Positions 10,592 through 16,964 of a DNA stretch of 35,537 bases are shown here, piece after piece. Below the pieces are notes generated by a model. It worked only from the letters and a program-made list of their open reading frames with translations, was not told the origin of the DNA and did not search any database. This DNA comes from a virus: positions 1-35,537 of IMG/VR virus record IMGVR_UViG_3300047546_001721. One strand, 5' to 3'. The position numbers and the translations under genes are program-made. Within the stretch, counting starts at the first letter, position 1. The number at the start of each line of letters is the position of its first letter.

Positions 10592-10963
10592 TTACTCCTT
10601 GCTGTATCCTAATCCCATTCCAATTCCAAATCCAGCATTCTGTGCTAAACCTCCTTGCAATGATACTACGTCATCACTGCTAGTATTTATACCTAATGCC
10701 CGTCTTTGAATATCTTCAAAGGAAGGACCTTCTTTTTCTTCTTCTTCATCTTCCATCTTAATTCCTTTAAGACTTGCTAAGAACTTTCTATCTTCGTGTT
10801 CTTTTTTCTTAAAGGCTTTCAATGTTTGAATAAGTTCTGGCATTGAAAGATTTTCTTCTAGTTCTTCGTAATTTTTCCAATTACCTAAAAGAAAAACTTC
10901 TCCCTCTAAAGCGGCTAGATCTAGTTCTGACCAGCCAGAACTGCTGCCGCTAGTAGGTTTGGG
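10592..10963 (-). CDS. Tail assembly chaperone, frameshift extension (T part of GT fusion)
   Basis: This is the -1 frame extension of the short chaperone, read only after slippage at 10957-10963. The fused product is about 220 residues: 99 from the upstream frame and 121 from this one. It opens with a Ser-rich linker, then SGWSELDLAALEGEVFLLGNWKNYEELEENLSMPEL, a pattern seen in the second half of siphophage tail assembly chaperones, then a Lys/Glu-rich coiled segment and a Gly-rich tail. An independent start would have to be a TTG at 10987 without a ribosome site, which is unlikely. The stop at 10592 lies 10 nt before the tape-measure start. The chaperone holds the tape measure during tail assembly and is absent from the finished virion in characterised phages. 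Confidence 0.85.
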   Translation of the reverse strand, partial: PKPTSGSSSGWSELDLAALEGEVFLLGNWKNYEELEENLSMPELIQTLKAFKKKEHEDRKFLASLKGIKMEDEEEEKEGPSFEDIQRRALGINTSSDDVVSLQGGLAQNAGFGIGMGLGYSKE

Positions 10964-11253
10964 TCGTCTAGTTTGATTCCCCCGCAAACTTCAAGAATGC
11001 GATTAATAGTTGGTACATCAAGTGCGTCTTCTAATGCATCTCTATTGCTGACTAATTCTGGCAATTGCTTTTCTAAAGCTACTGCACAAGCGTCAATTAA
11101 TATTGTTAGAGTTTCTTCTTCAGAAGTTATTTCTGCTGTTTTTTGAATTACTACCATGAACTTTCTTAGTTCTTTAATGGTAAGCGGTTTTAATTTAACG
11201 ACCGCCCCATTTTGTAGGGTAATTTCTTCTATGTTATATACTGTATTGGCCAA
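10921..11253 (-). CDS. Tail assembly chaperone, short form (G)
   Basis: 110 residues. It starts at a TTG (11253) fixed by an excellent ribosome site, AAGGAGG followed by 6 nt. It resembles siphophage G-type chaperones: an N-terminal beta segment (EEITLQNGAVVKLKPLTIKELRKFM, as in tail-chaperone 'l..g..v.l.plt..e') followed by helices. It ends with AAAVLAGQN just after the slippery heptamer at 10957-10963, so termination gives the short product and slippage gives the long one. It is the first gene behind the promoter at 11281-11309 and the terminator at 11312-11339, and leads the tail operon. Confidence 0.85.
   Translation of the reverse strand: MANTVYNIEEITLQNGAVVKLKPLTIKELRKFMVVIQKTAEITSEEETLTILIDACAVALEKQLPELVSNRDALEDALDVPTINRILEVCGGIKLDDPNLLAAAVLAGQN
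10957..10963 (-). other. Programmed -1 ribosomal frameshift site, CCCAAAC
   Basis: Read on the minus strand, the zero-frame codons are GAC CCA AAC, giving the canonical slippery heptamer C CCA AAC (X XXY YYZ). Slipping back one base continues with CCT ACT AGC GGC, exactly the frame that encodes the conserved second half of the tail chaperone. The zero-frame stop follows 33 nt after the heptamer. Chaperone G/GT frameshifting is a conserved feature of long-tailed phages. No downstream pseudoknot was modelled. Confidence 0.88.
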
Positions 11254-11280
11254 TTTAATCCTCCTTGGATTGTCTCAATT

Positions 11281-11309
11281 ATTATAACATATAGGTTTTA
11301 ATACTACAA
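11281..11309 (-). promoter_or_regulatory. Promoter of the tail operon (extended -10)
   Basis: -35 TTGTAG at 11309-11304, 17-bp spacer, extended -10 TGT-TATAAT with TATAAT at 11286-11281. It lies directly behind the terminator at 11312-11339 and about 20 nt of leader before the AAGGAGG ribosome site of the tail chaperone gene. The -35 box is weak. The perfect -10 with TG extension carries the call. Confidence 0.6.
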
Positions 11310-11311
11310 GC

Positions 11312-11339
11312 AAAAAGCCCTCAATAATATATTGAGGGC
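11312..11339 (-). terminator. Intrinsic terminator after the major tail protein
   Basis: A perfect 10-bp stem (GCCCTCAATA paired with TATTGAGGGC, 3-nt loop) is followed on the minus strand by TTTTT. It begins 18 nt after the major tail protein stop. It isolates the highly expressed tail-tube gene from the tail assembly genes. Confidence 0.88.
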
Positions 11340-11357
11340 CTTGCTCACTTAATTAAA

Positions 11358-12041
11358 TTAAGCTGGGGTCCATGTACGGTCGATAATCTTTCCGTACTCT
11401 GATCCTGAGTAATTCGAATCTGCAAGCAGACGGAATGTTACTGGGAATGTTGTTGGGGTATTACGTGCAAGTGAGAATTGTGACTGTTGTACAGACAATA
11501 CACGACGTGCATAATAAATACGCTCTGATGTAGAAGATGTTACAGTTGGAGCCTGTCCAATTGCAATCAACTGACGCTCTGTTGGCTGAACACCAAGAGC
11601 ACCTGCTTCTAGTCCCAAAGTATTTCCTGATAGAGTTGACTGACCCTGTCCGAAAACAACTAGAACGTTTTCTAGTGTACCTTCGGCCATTTCTGTTGCA
11701 ATCATAACTTCCATCGCAGACTTGAACAGCTTAGCTGTATCAAGTAACTGGTCAACAGTAACGGAATCGTATGTTGGGTTATATGTGATCTGAAGACCAT
11801 TGTTTGTATAACCTACGTTACGGTATGCGTTCTCTGTGTCATTTTGTCCTGCATCAAGAGTTACACGATAAGATGCTGCAGCATTGTAAGCTGGAACTTT
11901 ATCCTTCTTACCTGTTGCGCCTACTCGTGATACGCCTGGCTCCATATTTTCAACATAGTTTGCACCTGCTGTTGAATCAGCATTTGTAATATAGAGAGGT
12001 GATGCACCGACAAGAATATTTTTGGCTGAGTTAAATGCCAT
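11358..12041 (-). CDS. Major tail protein (tail tube)
   Basis: 227 residues, placed between the tail terminator and the tail chaperones, the normal place of the tube subunit. The start ATG has CAGGAGG upstream. The sequence has beta-sandwich character: an N-terminal NILVGASPLYITNADS, a central NNGLQITYNPTYDSVTVDQLLDTAKLF typical of tube proteins whose loop forms the inner wall, and a C-terminal TPTTFPVTFRLLADSNYSGSEYGKIIDRTW, like 'fpv.f.a..d.....yg.i.d'. Codon use stands out: Arg CGT, Lys AAG and Asn AAC dominate where neighbours use AGA, AAA and AAT, a mark of high expression shared with the capsid gene. A terminator follows at 18 nt and a candidate promoter precedes it. Confidence 0.88.
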   Translation of the reverse strand: MAFNSAKNILVGASPLYITNADSTAGANYVENMEPGVSRVGATGKKDKVPAYNAAASYRVTLDAGQNDTENAYRNVGYTNNGLQITYNPTYDSVTVDQLLDTAKLFKSAMEVMIATEMAEGTLENVLVVFGQGQSTLSGNTLGLEAGALGVQPTERQLIAIGQAPTVTSSTSERIYYARRVLSVQQSQFSLARNTPTTFPVTFRLLADSNYSGSEYGKIIDRTWTPA

Positions 12042-12131
12042 TATTTCTTACCTCCTGTTTTCAAGAATATATATATATATTATTGTTTCAATCTTTCGAT
12101 CTTGGCTGGCTAGGCCCTTTCCTCTAGGATA

Positions 12132-12160
12132 ATTTTAATGTATAATCTGCCCCAAGGCAA
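12132..12160 (-). promoter_or_regulatory. Candidate promoter of the major tail protein
   Basis: -35-like TTGCCT at 12160-12155, 17-bp spacer, -10-like TAAAAT at 12137-12132, in the 120-bp gap before the major tail protein. The leader would be about 84 nt, with an AT dinucleotide run and then CAGGAGG before the start. The match is modest. The unusual gap length, in an otherwise packed genome, supports some regulatory content. Confidence 0.4.
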
Positions 12161-12161
12161 A

Positions 12162-12674
12162 TCATAAAAATCTGCCGTCTGTGCCTACGTGCCTTGAGTA
12201 TTTGACCTCTAAAACTATGTCTGATGAGAAAAACCCAGCTAGCTCTTCAGATGGGGAGGTCTCTGAAATGTCTGCTATGAATATACTGTAAAATTTAAAC
12301 TTATTGGAAATGCCAGAAAATCTATTTGTGTCTGCTGCTGACTCATCCATTCTTCTATATTGATCCGTTATAAAGTTCCTAATTTCTGCTATTTCAGAAT
12401 AGTCTGTAGCATAAATTGTTAGTAGTATCTGCTCGCAACATATAACCCAGTTCTCTTCATATGACATTCCTATCTTGTCATATATGATGTGCTTTTTACC
12501 ACTTAAAAATTGGTCAAGCTCTGGCTGCTGCTGGACTGGAAGTATGGGGACGATATTAGCATTTAAATTTTCGCTATAATAATCTTCCTCGTTAAATATA
12601 TTAGCACTAGTAAGTCCGCTCCACAAATGCTTTCTTAAATCAGACATCATATCTATTTTATAATCTATTGTCAT
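12162..12674 (-). CDS. Probable tail terminator / tail completion protein
   Basis: 170 residues, directly upstream of the major tail protein, where siphophages encode the tail terminator that caps the tube and joins the head. The ATG follows GGAGG at a normal distance, and the upstream stop TAA is 2 nt away. It opens with helical MMSDLRKHLWSGLTSANIF. Then comes alternating beta and alpha sequence: IVPILPVQQQPELDQFLSGKKHI, WVICCEQILLTIYATDYSEIAEIRNFITDQYRRMDES, and a final strand SDIVLEVKYSRHV. This matches the alpha/beta outline of tail terminators ('.....e.i.l.vwa.d...a..l...v...l'). The call rests on position plus this outline. Confidence 0.7.
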   Translation of the reverse strand: MTIDYKIDMMSDLRKHLWSGLTSANIFNEEDYYSENLNANIVPILPVQQQPELDQFLSGKKHIIYDKIGMSYEENWVICCEQILLTIYATDYSEIAEIRNFITDQYRRMDESAADTNRFSGISNKFKFYSIFIADISETSPSEELAGFFSSDIVLEVKYSRHVGTDGRFL

Positions 12675-12675
12675 T

Positions 12676-13452
12676 TTATCCTCCGAATGCCATCTTTAAT
12701 GCAGTATCTGATTGAGCATTTAAACTATTTGCAGAAAAAGAATATTTAACTTTTTTTACATCAAATGGCAACTTTAATGCCTTTCCAAGATTTGATGAAA
12801 ATATTTGCTGGAATCCAGATCTTTTAATAGAAAGACTTACTAGGTTCCCTGTAAAGAATCTTGCATAGGCGATTTGGAATCTTCCTGAAGCTTTGCCTCC
12901 ACCTGGTTTTCTAACAGTAACAGATCTTCCTTCTGGCATAAATACAATATCATCATCTATTTTAAATACTAATCTTTTTGCATTGCGTGGTCTAATAACA
13001 ATAGGATTGCCTGCTTCCATTACACTTGCCTTGTTTGCAAATACATATCTAGATTTTCCAATAGAAGATGGAACCATGCTTTTTGATAAAAGAAAATCTG
13101 CTTTTATTGAAAATGAAAGACCTTCTGCAGAGTTTACTACTAGCTTAAACAATCTGCTATTGCTTTGTCCTACCCTTTTCCATTCATACATATGATGTAA
13201 AGATTTAGGATTTGATCTTGCCTGTGCATCTATATATTCAGAAAAATCTTTTTCTATTTGTTTAAATAAAATAGTTCTAAACTTTTCTTGAAAACCTTTA
13301 TTTGTAGTAACCTTTGCTATTGTTGTTGCTTGATAATATATTGCAGCAGATATCTGGGCTACGGTGCTATCTTTTAAAACCGTTCCCTTTGCGCCAGATA
13401 AATTTCTTTGCAATCCGCTGGCAGCTTGTACTAATAATGGGCTAGTATCCAA
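12676..13452 (-). CDS. Neck / head-tail joining protein (HK97 gp10-like position)
   Basis: 258 residues between the head-closure candidate and the tail terminator. The likely start is a TTG at 13452 overlapping the upstream TAG by 11 nt. No ATG or GTG with a better site was seen near the N-terminus, so the exact start is uncertain. It is rich in Lys/Ser/Phe. It includes a helical part (residues about 50-90, FRTILFKQIEKDFSEYIDAQARSNPKSLHHMYEWKRVG), then beta-type sequence with VRKPGGGKASGRFQIAYARFFTG. Proteins in this position join tail and head or complete the tail. Length is above the usual 120-150 of HK97 gp10 relatives, so an added domain is possible. No family is recognised with confidence. 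Confidence 0.6.
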   Translation of the reverse strand: MDTSPLLVQAASGLQRNLSGAKGTVLKDSTVAQISAAIYYQATTIAKVTTNKGFQEKFRTILFKQIEKDFSEYIDAQARSNPKSLHHMYEWKRVGQSNSRLFKLVVNSAEGLSFSIKADFLLSKSMVPSSIGKSRYVFANKASVMEAGNPIVIRPRNAKRLVFKIDDDIVFMPEGRSVTVRKPGGGKASGRFQIAYARFFTGNLVSLSIKRSGFQQIFSSNLGKALKLPFDVKKVKYSFSANSLNAQSDTALKMAFGG

Positions 13453-13873
13453 TTTGTTGATTTTCCGATCTCATTACTGTATTGTTATATCCTACAATAT
13501 TTCCAAAAGGATCAGTCATGGGGGTTATTCCAATAATTTCAAATACGGTTGGTGTTTCTGTTGGAAAATTTATTTCTGCCCAAATAACTTTTCCTGTTGA
13601 ATCTTTTATGTTTGTTAATTTAACTCTATATGTTAATCTTTCATTTGTTCTAACTTGTAAAACTTGTTCATTATTATATTTTGCTCCAAATGACTGTTGA
13701 TTTCCAGATCTTGTATTTGATGAAGAGTTGCTTATGTTTCCTTTTGCGTGGCAAGGTATTGTTTTATAATAAGTCCACTCTTTTTTTATTTCACCAGTAT
13801 CTTCATTTTGAGTATTTATTTGTCTGTATACATCTGCAGACATTGTAAGAATTGAATCAACAATATCATACAT
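13442..13873 (-). CDS. Probable head-closure / neck protein
   Basis: 143 residues. The ATG shares its first base with the upstream TAA (TAATG), so translation is coupled. The sequence SADVYRQINTQNEDTGEIKKEWTYYKTIPCHAKG has the 'm.a.iyr......G.i...w.....i.C.a' form of short head-closure or stopper proteins. The remainder is beta-rich (NERLTYRVKLTNIKDSTGKVIWAEI, then TVFEIIGITPMTDPFGNIVGYNNTV). In the neck order connector, closure, completion, terminator it fills the closure slot. Assignment is by position and the N-terminal outline. Confidence 0.6.
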   Translation of the reverse strand: MYDIVDSILTMSADVYRQINTQNEDTGEIKKEWTYYKTIPCHAKGNISNSSSNTRSGNQQSFGAKYNNEQVLQVRTNERLTYRVKLTNIKDSTGKVIWAEINFPTETPTVFEIIGITPMTDPFGNIVGYNNTVMRSENQQIGY

Positions 13874-14856
13874 TACACTATAACCATCTGAGTTAAGACA
13901 TAAGGCTGAAGGAGTTTATCAACATAGCTGTTTCCAGTGCCACTAAATGTTTCTGAACTATATTCAAAACTCCAATCAAATGATTGTATAGATTTTAGAT
14001 ATTTATTTCTCCATGTTTTATCTTTAGAAAAATAATCTCTCATTAATTCAATACATGCTAATTCAATTTCATCTGGGATCTCTTCCCATCCGAATCTTCC
14101 ACGAACTTTATATGGAGTTTTTTCTCTAAAAACTCCAGAAGAATCATTAATTGTTGGAGGAATCATTCCGTTTGCAACATAAACTGTATTATCTAACATG
14201 TCTCCACGATTAATTCTTATTCCAAATGAACTTTCTGAAATTATTGTAGAGTACCCCCAATTATTAACTGCTGGTGTAGAGATATTATCTATTAATAAAA
14301 CATCATTTACATATAGCTCATAAAGCCTATTTATTTTTTGAGGTAATGGTAAAACATCAGTTCCATTTCCATACACAATATATGTGTCTTCATATAAATA
14401 AAAGTTTTGTGTGGTAACATTTTCTATAATTTTTCTTGCATATCTTTCTGCAGTAAGTAATTCTTTATAAGTTTTATAATTTGGATCAGATGGGTCTGAC
14501 CCAAGCCCAAGGGCATCTATTGCTTGTGCAACATCTACATATGGAGTAACAACATAAAGTTTATGAGTTTTGGTTACTGGTTGCCCTTGTATAGAATATG
14601 ACCACGACAGCTTAAGATCTCTACTTTTTGAAGTTGCTTCAAGTGGAAGAAATACCTGATATACACCTATATCTGTTTCTACTTTTTCAGCAGTTAATGT
14701 GTATAAAACAGAATTTACTGGAATTGGTGGAACAGTTAGTGGGTCTAGGGTGACGTCATAGACTGTAACAATTGGCATAGCATCAGCATCAACGGACTCT
14801 CCTCGCCAAAATACTTTGTGCTCAATTCCTGGATTTGTGTTTACTAACAGTTCCAT
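13873..14856 (-). CDS. Head-tail connector (adaptor) with N-terminal Ig-like extension
   Basis: 327 residues. About 110-327 read as an adaptor: VAQAIDALGLGSDPSDPNYKTYKELLTAERYARKIIENVTTQNFYLYEDTYIVYGNGTDVLPLPQKINRLYELYV, and near the C-terminus IPDEIELACIELMRDYFSKDKTWRNKYL. This is the 'a...I...tgr.f....et....g.g...l.Lp..i..v..v' outline of phage connector proteins. The first 110 residues form a separate beta-rich domain (PIVTVYDVTLDPLTVPPIPVNSVLYTLTAEK...VYQVFLPLE...LKLSWSYSIQGQPVTKTHKLYVV), Ig-like and unusual for an adaptor. It starts 9 nt after the upstream stop. No clear ribosome site is seen, so coupling is likely. Confidence 0.75.
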   Translation of the reverse strand: MELLVNTNPGIEHKVFWRGESVDADAMPIVTVYDVTLDPLTVPPIPVNSVLYTLTAEKVETDIGVYQVFLPLEATSKSRDLKLSWSYSIQGQPVTKTHKLYVVTPYVDVAQAIDALGLGSDPSDPNYKTYKELLTAERYARKIIENVTTQNFYLYEDTYIVYGNGTDVLPLPQKINRLYELYVNDVLLIDNISTPAVNNWGYSTIISESSFGIRINRGDMLDNTVYVANGMIPPTINDSSGVFREKTPYKVRGRFGWEEIPDEIELACIELMRDYFSKDKTWRNKYLKSIQSFDWSFEYSSETFSGTGNSYVDKLLQPYVLTQMVIV

Positions 14857-14865
14857 TTAAATGGA

Positions 14866-15264
14866 TTAAGAGTAATACTCCTGTACTTCTTTTGGAGTAG
14901 CTAATCTAAATCCTTCCTCCTTGTCAAAAATTTCCTGAGCTTTTTCTTCAGACATAGCAACAAATGGATGGTCTTTGGTAAAAGTATATCCCATTATGTC
15001 ATATCTAAAGTTTTCTCTAGTCATTCTTACTAATACTTCATCTTTAGCAATTTCTTTTTTTGAATCAAATCTTGGAAGGATTTCATCTGCTACGTCTTCT
15101 GCTTCTTCTAAATCTTTTTGAGTTTTTTGGTAAACAGACCAAGTAACTCCTTCTTCTGATAGGGCAGCAATTATGTCCGCTTTGTTTTTTAATCCTTCTA
15201 CTTCAACCGCAAAATCTTCTGCAATTTGCTTTAGCTCTGCGACCTTTAACGCTTCAAAAGACAT
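14866..15264 (-). CDS. Small head-associated protein with SAP/HeH-like N-terminus
   Basis: 132 residues. The chosen start is ATG 15264, preceded by AAAGGAGA at the right distance; a longer reading from TTG 15291 has no ribosome site and overlaps the promoter. Residues 1-45 (FEALKVAELKQIAEDFAVEVEGLKNKADIIAALSEEG) match the helix-extended-helix/SAP-like pattern 'l.v.eLk.ia......v.g..kkadli..l'. Small phage head proteins next to the capsid gene often carry it. The C-terminus (VRMTRENFRYDIMGYTFTKDHPFVAMSEEKAQEIF) resembles proteins encoded just after the capsid gene in many actinophages. It is the first gene behind the promoter at 15291-15319. A role in head completion or decoration is likely but unproven. 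Confidence 0.75.
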   Translation of the reverse strand: MSFEALKVAELKQIAEDFAVEVEGLKNKADIIAALSEEGVTWSVYQKTQKDLEEAEDVADEILPRFDSKKEIAKDEVLVRMTRENFRYDIMGYTFTKDHPFVAMSEEKAQEIFDKEEGFRLATPKEVQEYYS

Positions 15265-15290
15265 ATAATCTCCTTTGTCTAGGTTATTCA

Positions 15291-15319
15291 ATTATAGCAT
15301 TGATAAATTTAAATGAAAA
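15291..15319 (-). promoter_or_regulatory. Promoter of the neck operon (extended -10)
   Basis: -35 TTTTCA at 15319-15314, 17-bp spacer, extended -10 TGC-TATAAT with TATAAT at 15296-15291. The -35 overlaps the T tract of the capsid terminator. The leader is about 20 nt, followed by AAAGGAGA and ATG 15264. The same terminator-then-promoter layout occurs at 11281-11339. Confidence 0.6.
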
Positions 15320-15341
15320 GCCCCTAATAAAAATTAGGGGC
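15316..15341 (-). terminator. Intrinsic terminator after the major capsid protein
   Basis: A 9-bp stem (GCCCCTAAT paired with ATTAGGGGC, 4-nt loop) is followed on the minus strand by TTTTC. It begins 31 nt after the capsid stop. It resembles the terminator behind the major tail protein in stem sequence and placement. Confidence 0.85.
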
Positions 15342-15371
15342 CTTTCTTGCAAATCTACTTCAAAAATTAAA

Positions 15372-16421
15372 TTATGAAGCGACCTTAACGTTCTTAACGA
15401 CTACCCAAGCGTCAGCCTGCTCGATTTGTACGCCTACACGTGTGTATAGAGTGTACTCGATGCTGTCCTTGCGTGGCCAGAAGAAGCGGTAAACAGTTAC
15501 GTCACGCTTGATACCAATAACTACGTTATTTGGGAATGTCAAGTGGATATCACCGTGTGAACCAGCTGCTCCTGAGTATGAACCAGTTTGTGTCTCTGGA
15601 AGAAGTGGAACTTCAACAATTGGAATACCGAAAGCATATGGTGCTACGTATCCTGCTGGACCTCCAAGAACTGGGACATCACCACGGATAATGCCAGATG
15701 CAATATCTTGTGGGTTAACATTTTGAATGTTTTGTGAAGTTGCATATAGATAATCCTGGATCAAGTTTGAACCTGATAGGAATCTAAGATCTGTACGGCG
15801 CTGCTTGTACTTACGAGGAAGTGCCTTTAGCGCTGAGTTGAATACTGCACGGGAGATATTAGCTCCTGCTGCATCAACTACGTGTGCACTGGTCTTTGCC
15901 TTCTTTACAACACCATTAAATGACTTGTAAAGTGCATCACCTGTGAGGGCTGTGTCACCGTTAAGAATAACATCTTCGATGTCATTTCCTGCCTGTGTTG
16001 CCATCAAACGTGCAATATGATCTTCTAGATCAGCACCTTCAATATTGTCTTCAAGAGACTCTGTTGAAAGTTCCCAATCCATACGAAGCTTCTTTGTTGT
16101 GAGAGAGATCTTTGAGAAAGTTACTGCTGAGTTAGCAGCATCATTATCACCTTCGGTTGCAAGCTTCATAAGCTTCTCACCAACGGACATACGATCAATC
16201 TCGGTTGTGTCTGCCTTCATTCGAACTGTACGTGCTACTTTACCGATAACGGTTGCATCGAACATGTAATCAAGGAAGCGAGCAGACTGTTCTGGATTGA
16301 GGAGACCACCGTTGCCGTTTTCAGAGGCTACGTGTACACCTGTACCACCAGTTGTAGAGGCAAATGTACCAGTGGCTGTTGTGCCAGCGGCAATTGCTTT
16401 CTCTAATGTTTCATTGCTCAT
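15372..16421 (-). CDS. Major capsid protein (HK97 fold)
   Basis: 349 residues, directly after the protease-scaffold gene. The N-terminal segment is flexible and Thr/Gly-rich. Then come NGGLLNPEQSARFLDYMFDATVIGKVARTVRMKADTTEIDRMSVG and KLRMDWELSTESLEDNIEGADLEDHIARLMATQAGNDIEDVILNGD, the spine-helix/P-domain pattern of HK97-fold capsid proteins ('..e.s.e.led......l...i...la..ia..ed.all.Gd'). The C-terminus (FPNNVVIGIKRDVTVYRFFWPRKDSIEYTLYTRVGVQIEQADAWVVVKNV) matches the closing strands. Codons are biased to CGT, AAG, TTC and AAC, unlike neighbours. The ATG has GGTAGGTGA upstream. A terminator follows, and transcription probably comes from the promoter before the protease gene. Confidence 0.95.
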   Translation of the reverse strand: MSNETLEKAIAAGTTATGTFASTTGGTGVHVASENGNGGLLNPEQSARFLDYMFDATVIGKVARTVRMKADTTEIDRMSVGEKLMKLATEGDNDAANSAVTFSKISLTTKKLRMDWELSTESLEDNIEGADLEDHIARLMATQAGNDIEDVILNGDTALTGDALYKSFNGVVKKAKTSAHVVDAAGANISRAVFNSALKALPRKYKQRRTDLRFLSGSNLIQDYLYATSQNIQNVNPQDIASGIIRGDVPVLGGPAGYVAPYAFGIPIVEVPLLPETQTGSYSGAAGSHGDIHLTFPNNVVIGIKRDVTVYRFFWPRKDSIEYTLYTRVGVQIEQADAWVVVKNVKVAS

Positions 16422-16442
16422 TTATTTTTCACCTACCTTATT

Positions 16443-16964
16443 TTAGTTGAATATATCATTCACGGAACCGAGGAAAGAACCGTTCCATTTGGATTTCTTG
16501 ATTGTTACTTCCTGAGACCCGCCAAGGTCCGAGGACTTCTTAATTGCAGTCTCTGATTCTACTGCATCGACACGCTTTTGTACACCATCAATCGTGCTCT
16601 TGATGTCATTTACAGCATTTGATAATGCTGTGTGTTGTTCTGCCAACTCTGAAATTCTTGCATCAACGCTCTTGCTAAATGTTTCTACTGTTTCTTTAAT
16701 AGCGGAAACCTGAGCAGCATTTGCTTCTGATGCCTTTGTAAGAGTGTCTGAGAAAAAGCCTTTAAGATCGCCTAACATCTTTGCAAAATCAGGTTCATCA
16801 ACCTCAACTTCTGATACGTCGGCTGCTTTTTCCAGAGTTTCGGCAGAAGCGTCTGCTACTGCTTCAGCAGGAGCTTCAGCTACTACTTCTGCAGCAACTG
16901 GTGTTTCTTCTGCAGCTACAGCTGTTTCTTCAACGACTGCTACTGCTTCTGTATTTTCTGACAC
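16443..16964 (-). CDS. Nested scaffolding protein from an internal in-frame GTG start
   Basis: 173 residues, co-terminal with the protease gene. The start is GTG 16964 (Val263 of the long protein), preceded at 6 nt by AGAAGGAGGT, the strongest ribosome site in the window, although it lies inside coding sequence. The product begins MSENTEAVAVV, continues as an Ala/Glu/Val-rich acidic stretch (about 1-50), then a long predicted coiled coil (FFSDTLTKASEANAAQVSAIKETVETFSKSVDARISEL). It ends in a basic tail, KKSKWNGSFLGSVNDIFN, suited to capsid-subunit contact. It parallels the Nu3 scaffold nested in the lambda protease gene C. Separate expression is inferred from the ribosome site. Confidence 0.7.
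   Translation of the reverse strand: MSENTEAVAVVEETAVAAEETPVAAEVVAEAPAEAVADASAETLEKAADVSEVEVDEPDFAKMLGDLKGFFSDTLTKASEANAAQVSAIKETVETFSKSVDARISELAEQHTALSNAVNDIKSTIDGVQKRVDAVESETAIKKSSDLGGSQEVTIKKSKWNGSFLGSVNDIFN

Noticed and set aside
10592-10987. Second tail chaperone frame as an independent gene from TTG 10987
   Set aside because: There is no ribosome site, the first residues are unlike the family, and a canonical slippery site explains the frame as a -1 extension.
12067-12080. AT dinucleotide run before the major tail protein as a -10 region
   Set aside because: Low-complexity sequence that fits many -10 registers, with no -35 at 17 bp; a better candidate lies at 12132-12160.
14853-14864. 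Perfect 12-bp palindrome ccatttaaatgg at the connector start, as a possible operator
   Set aside because: It is short, AT-rich, includes the start codon itself and is not repeated elsewhere; chance is a sufficient explanation.
15265-15291. Longer N-terminus for the small head protein from TTG 15291
   Set aside because: The extension covers the -10 box and the ribosome site AAAGGAGA that serve ATG 15264.
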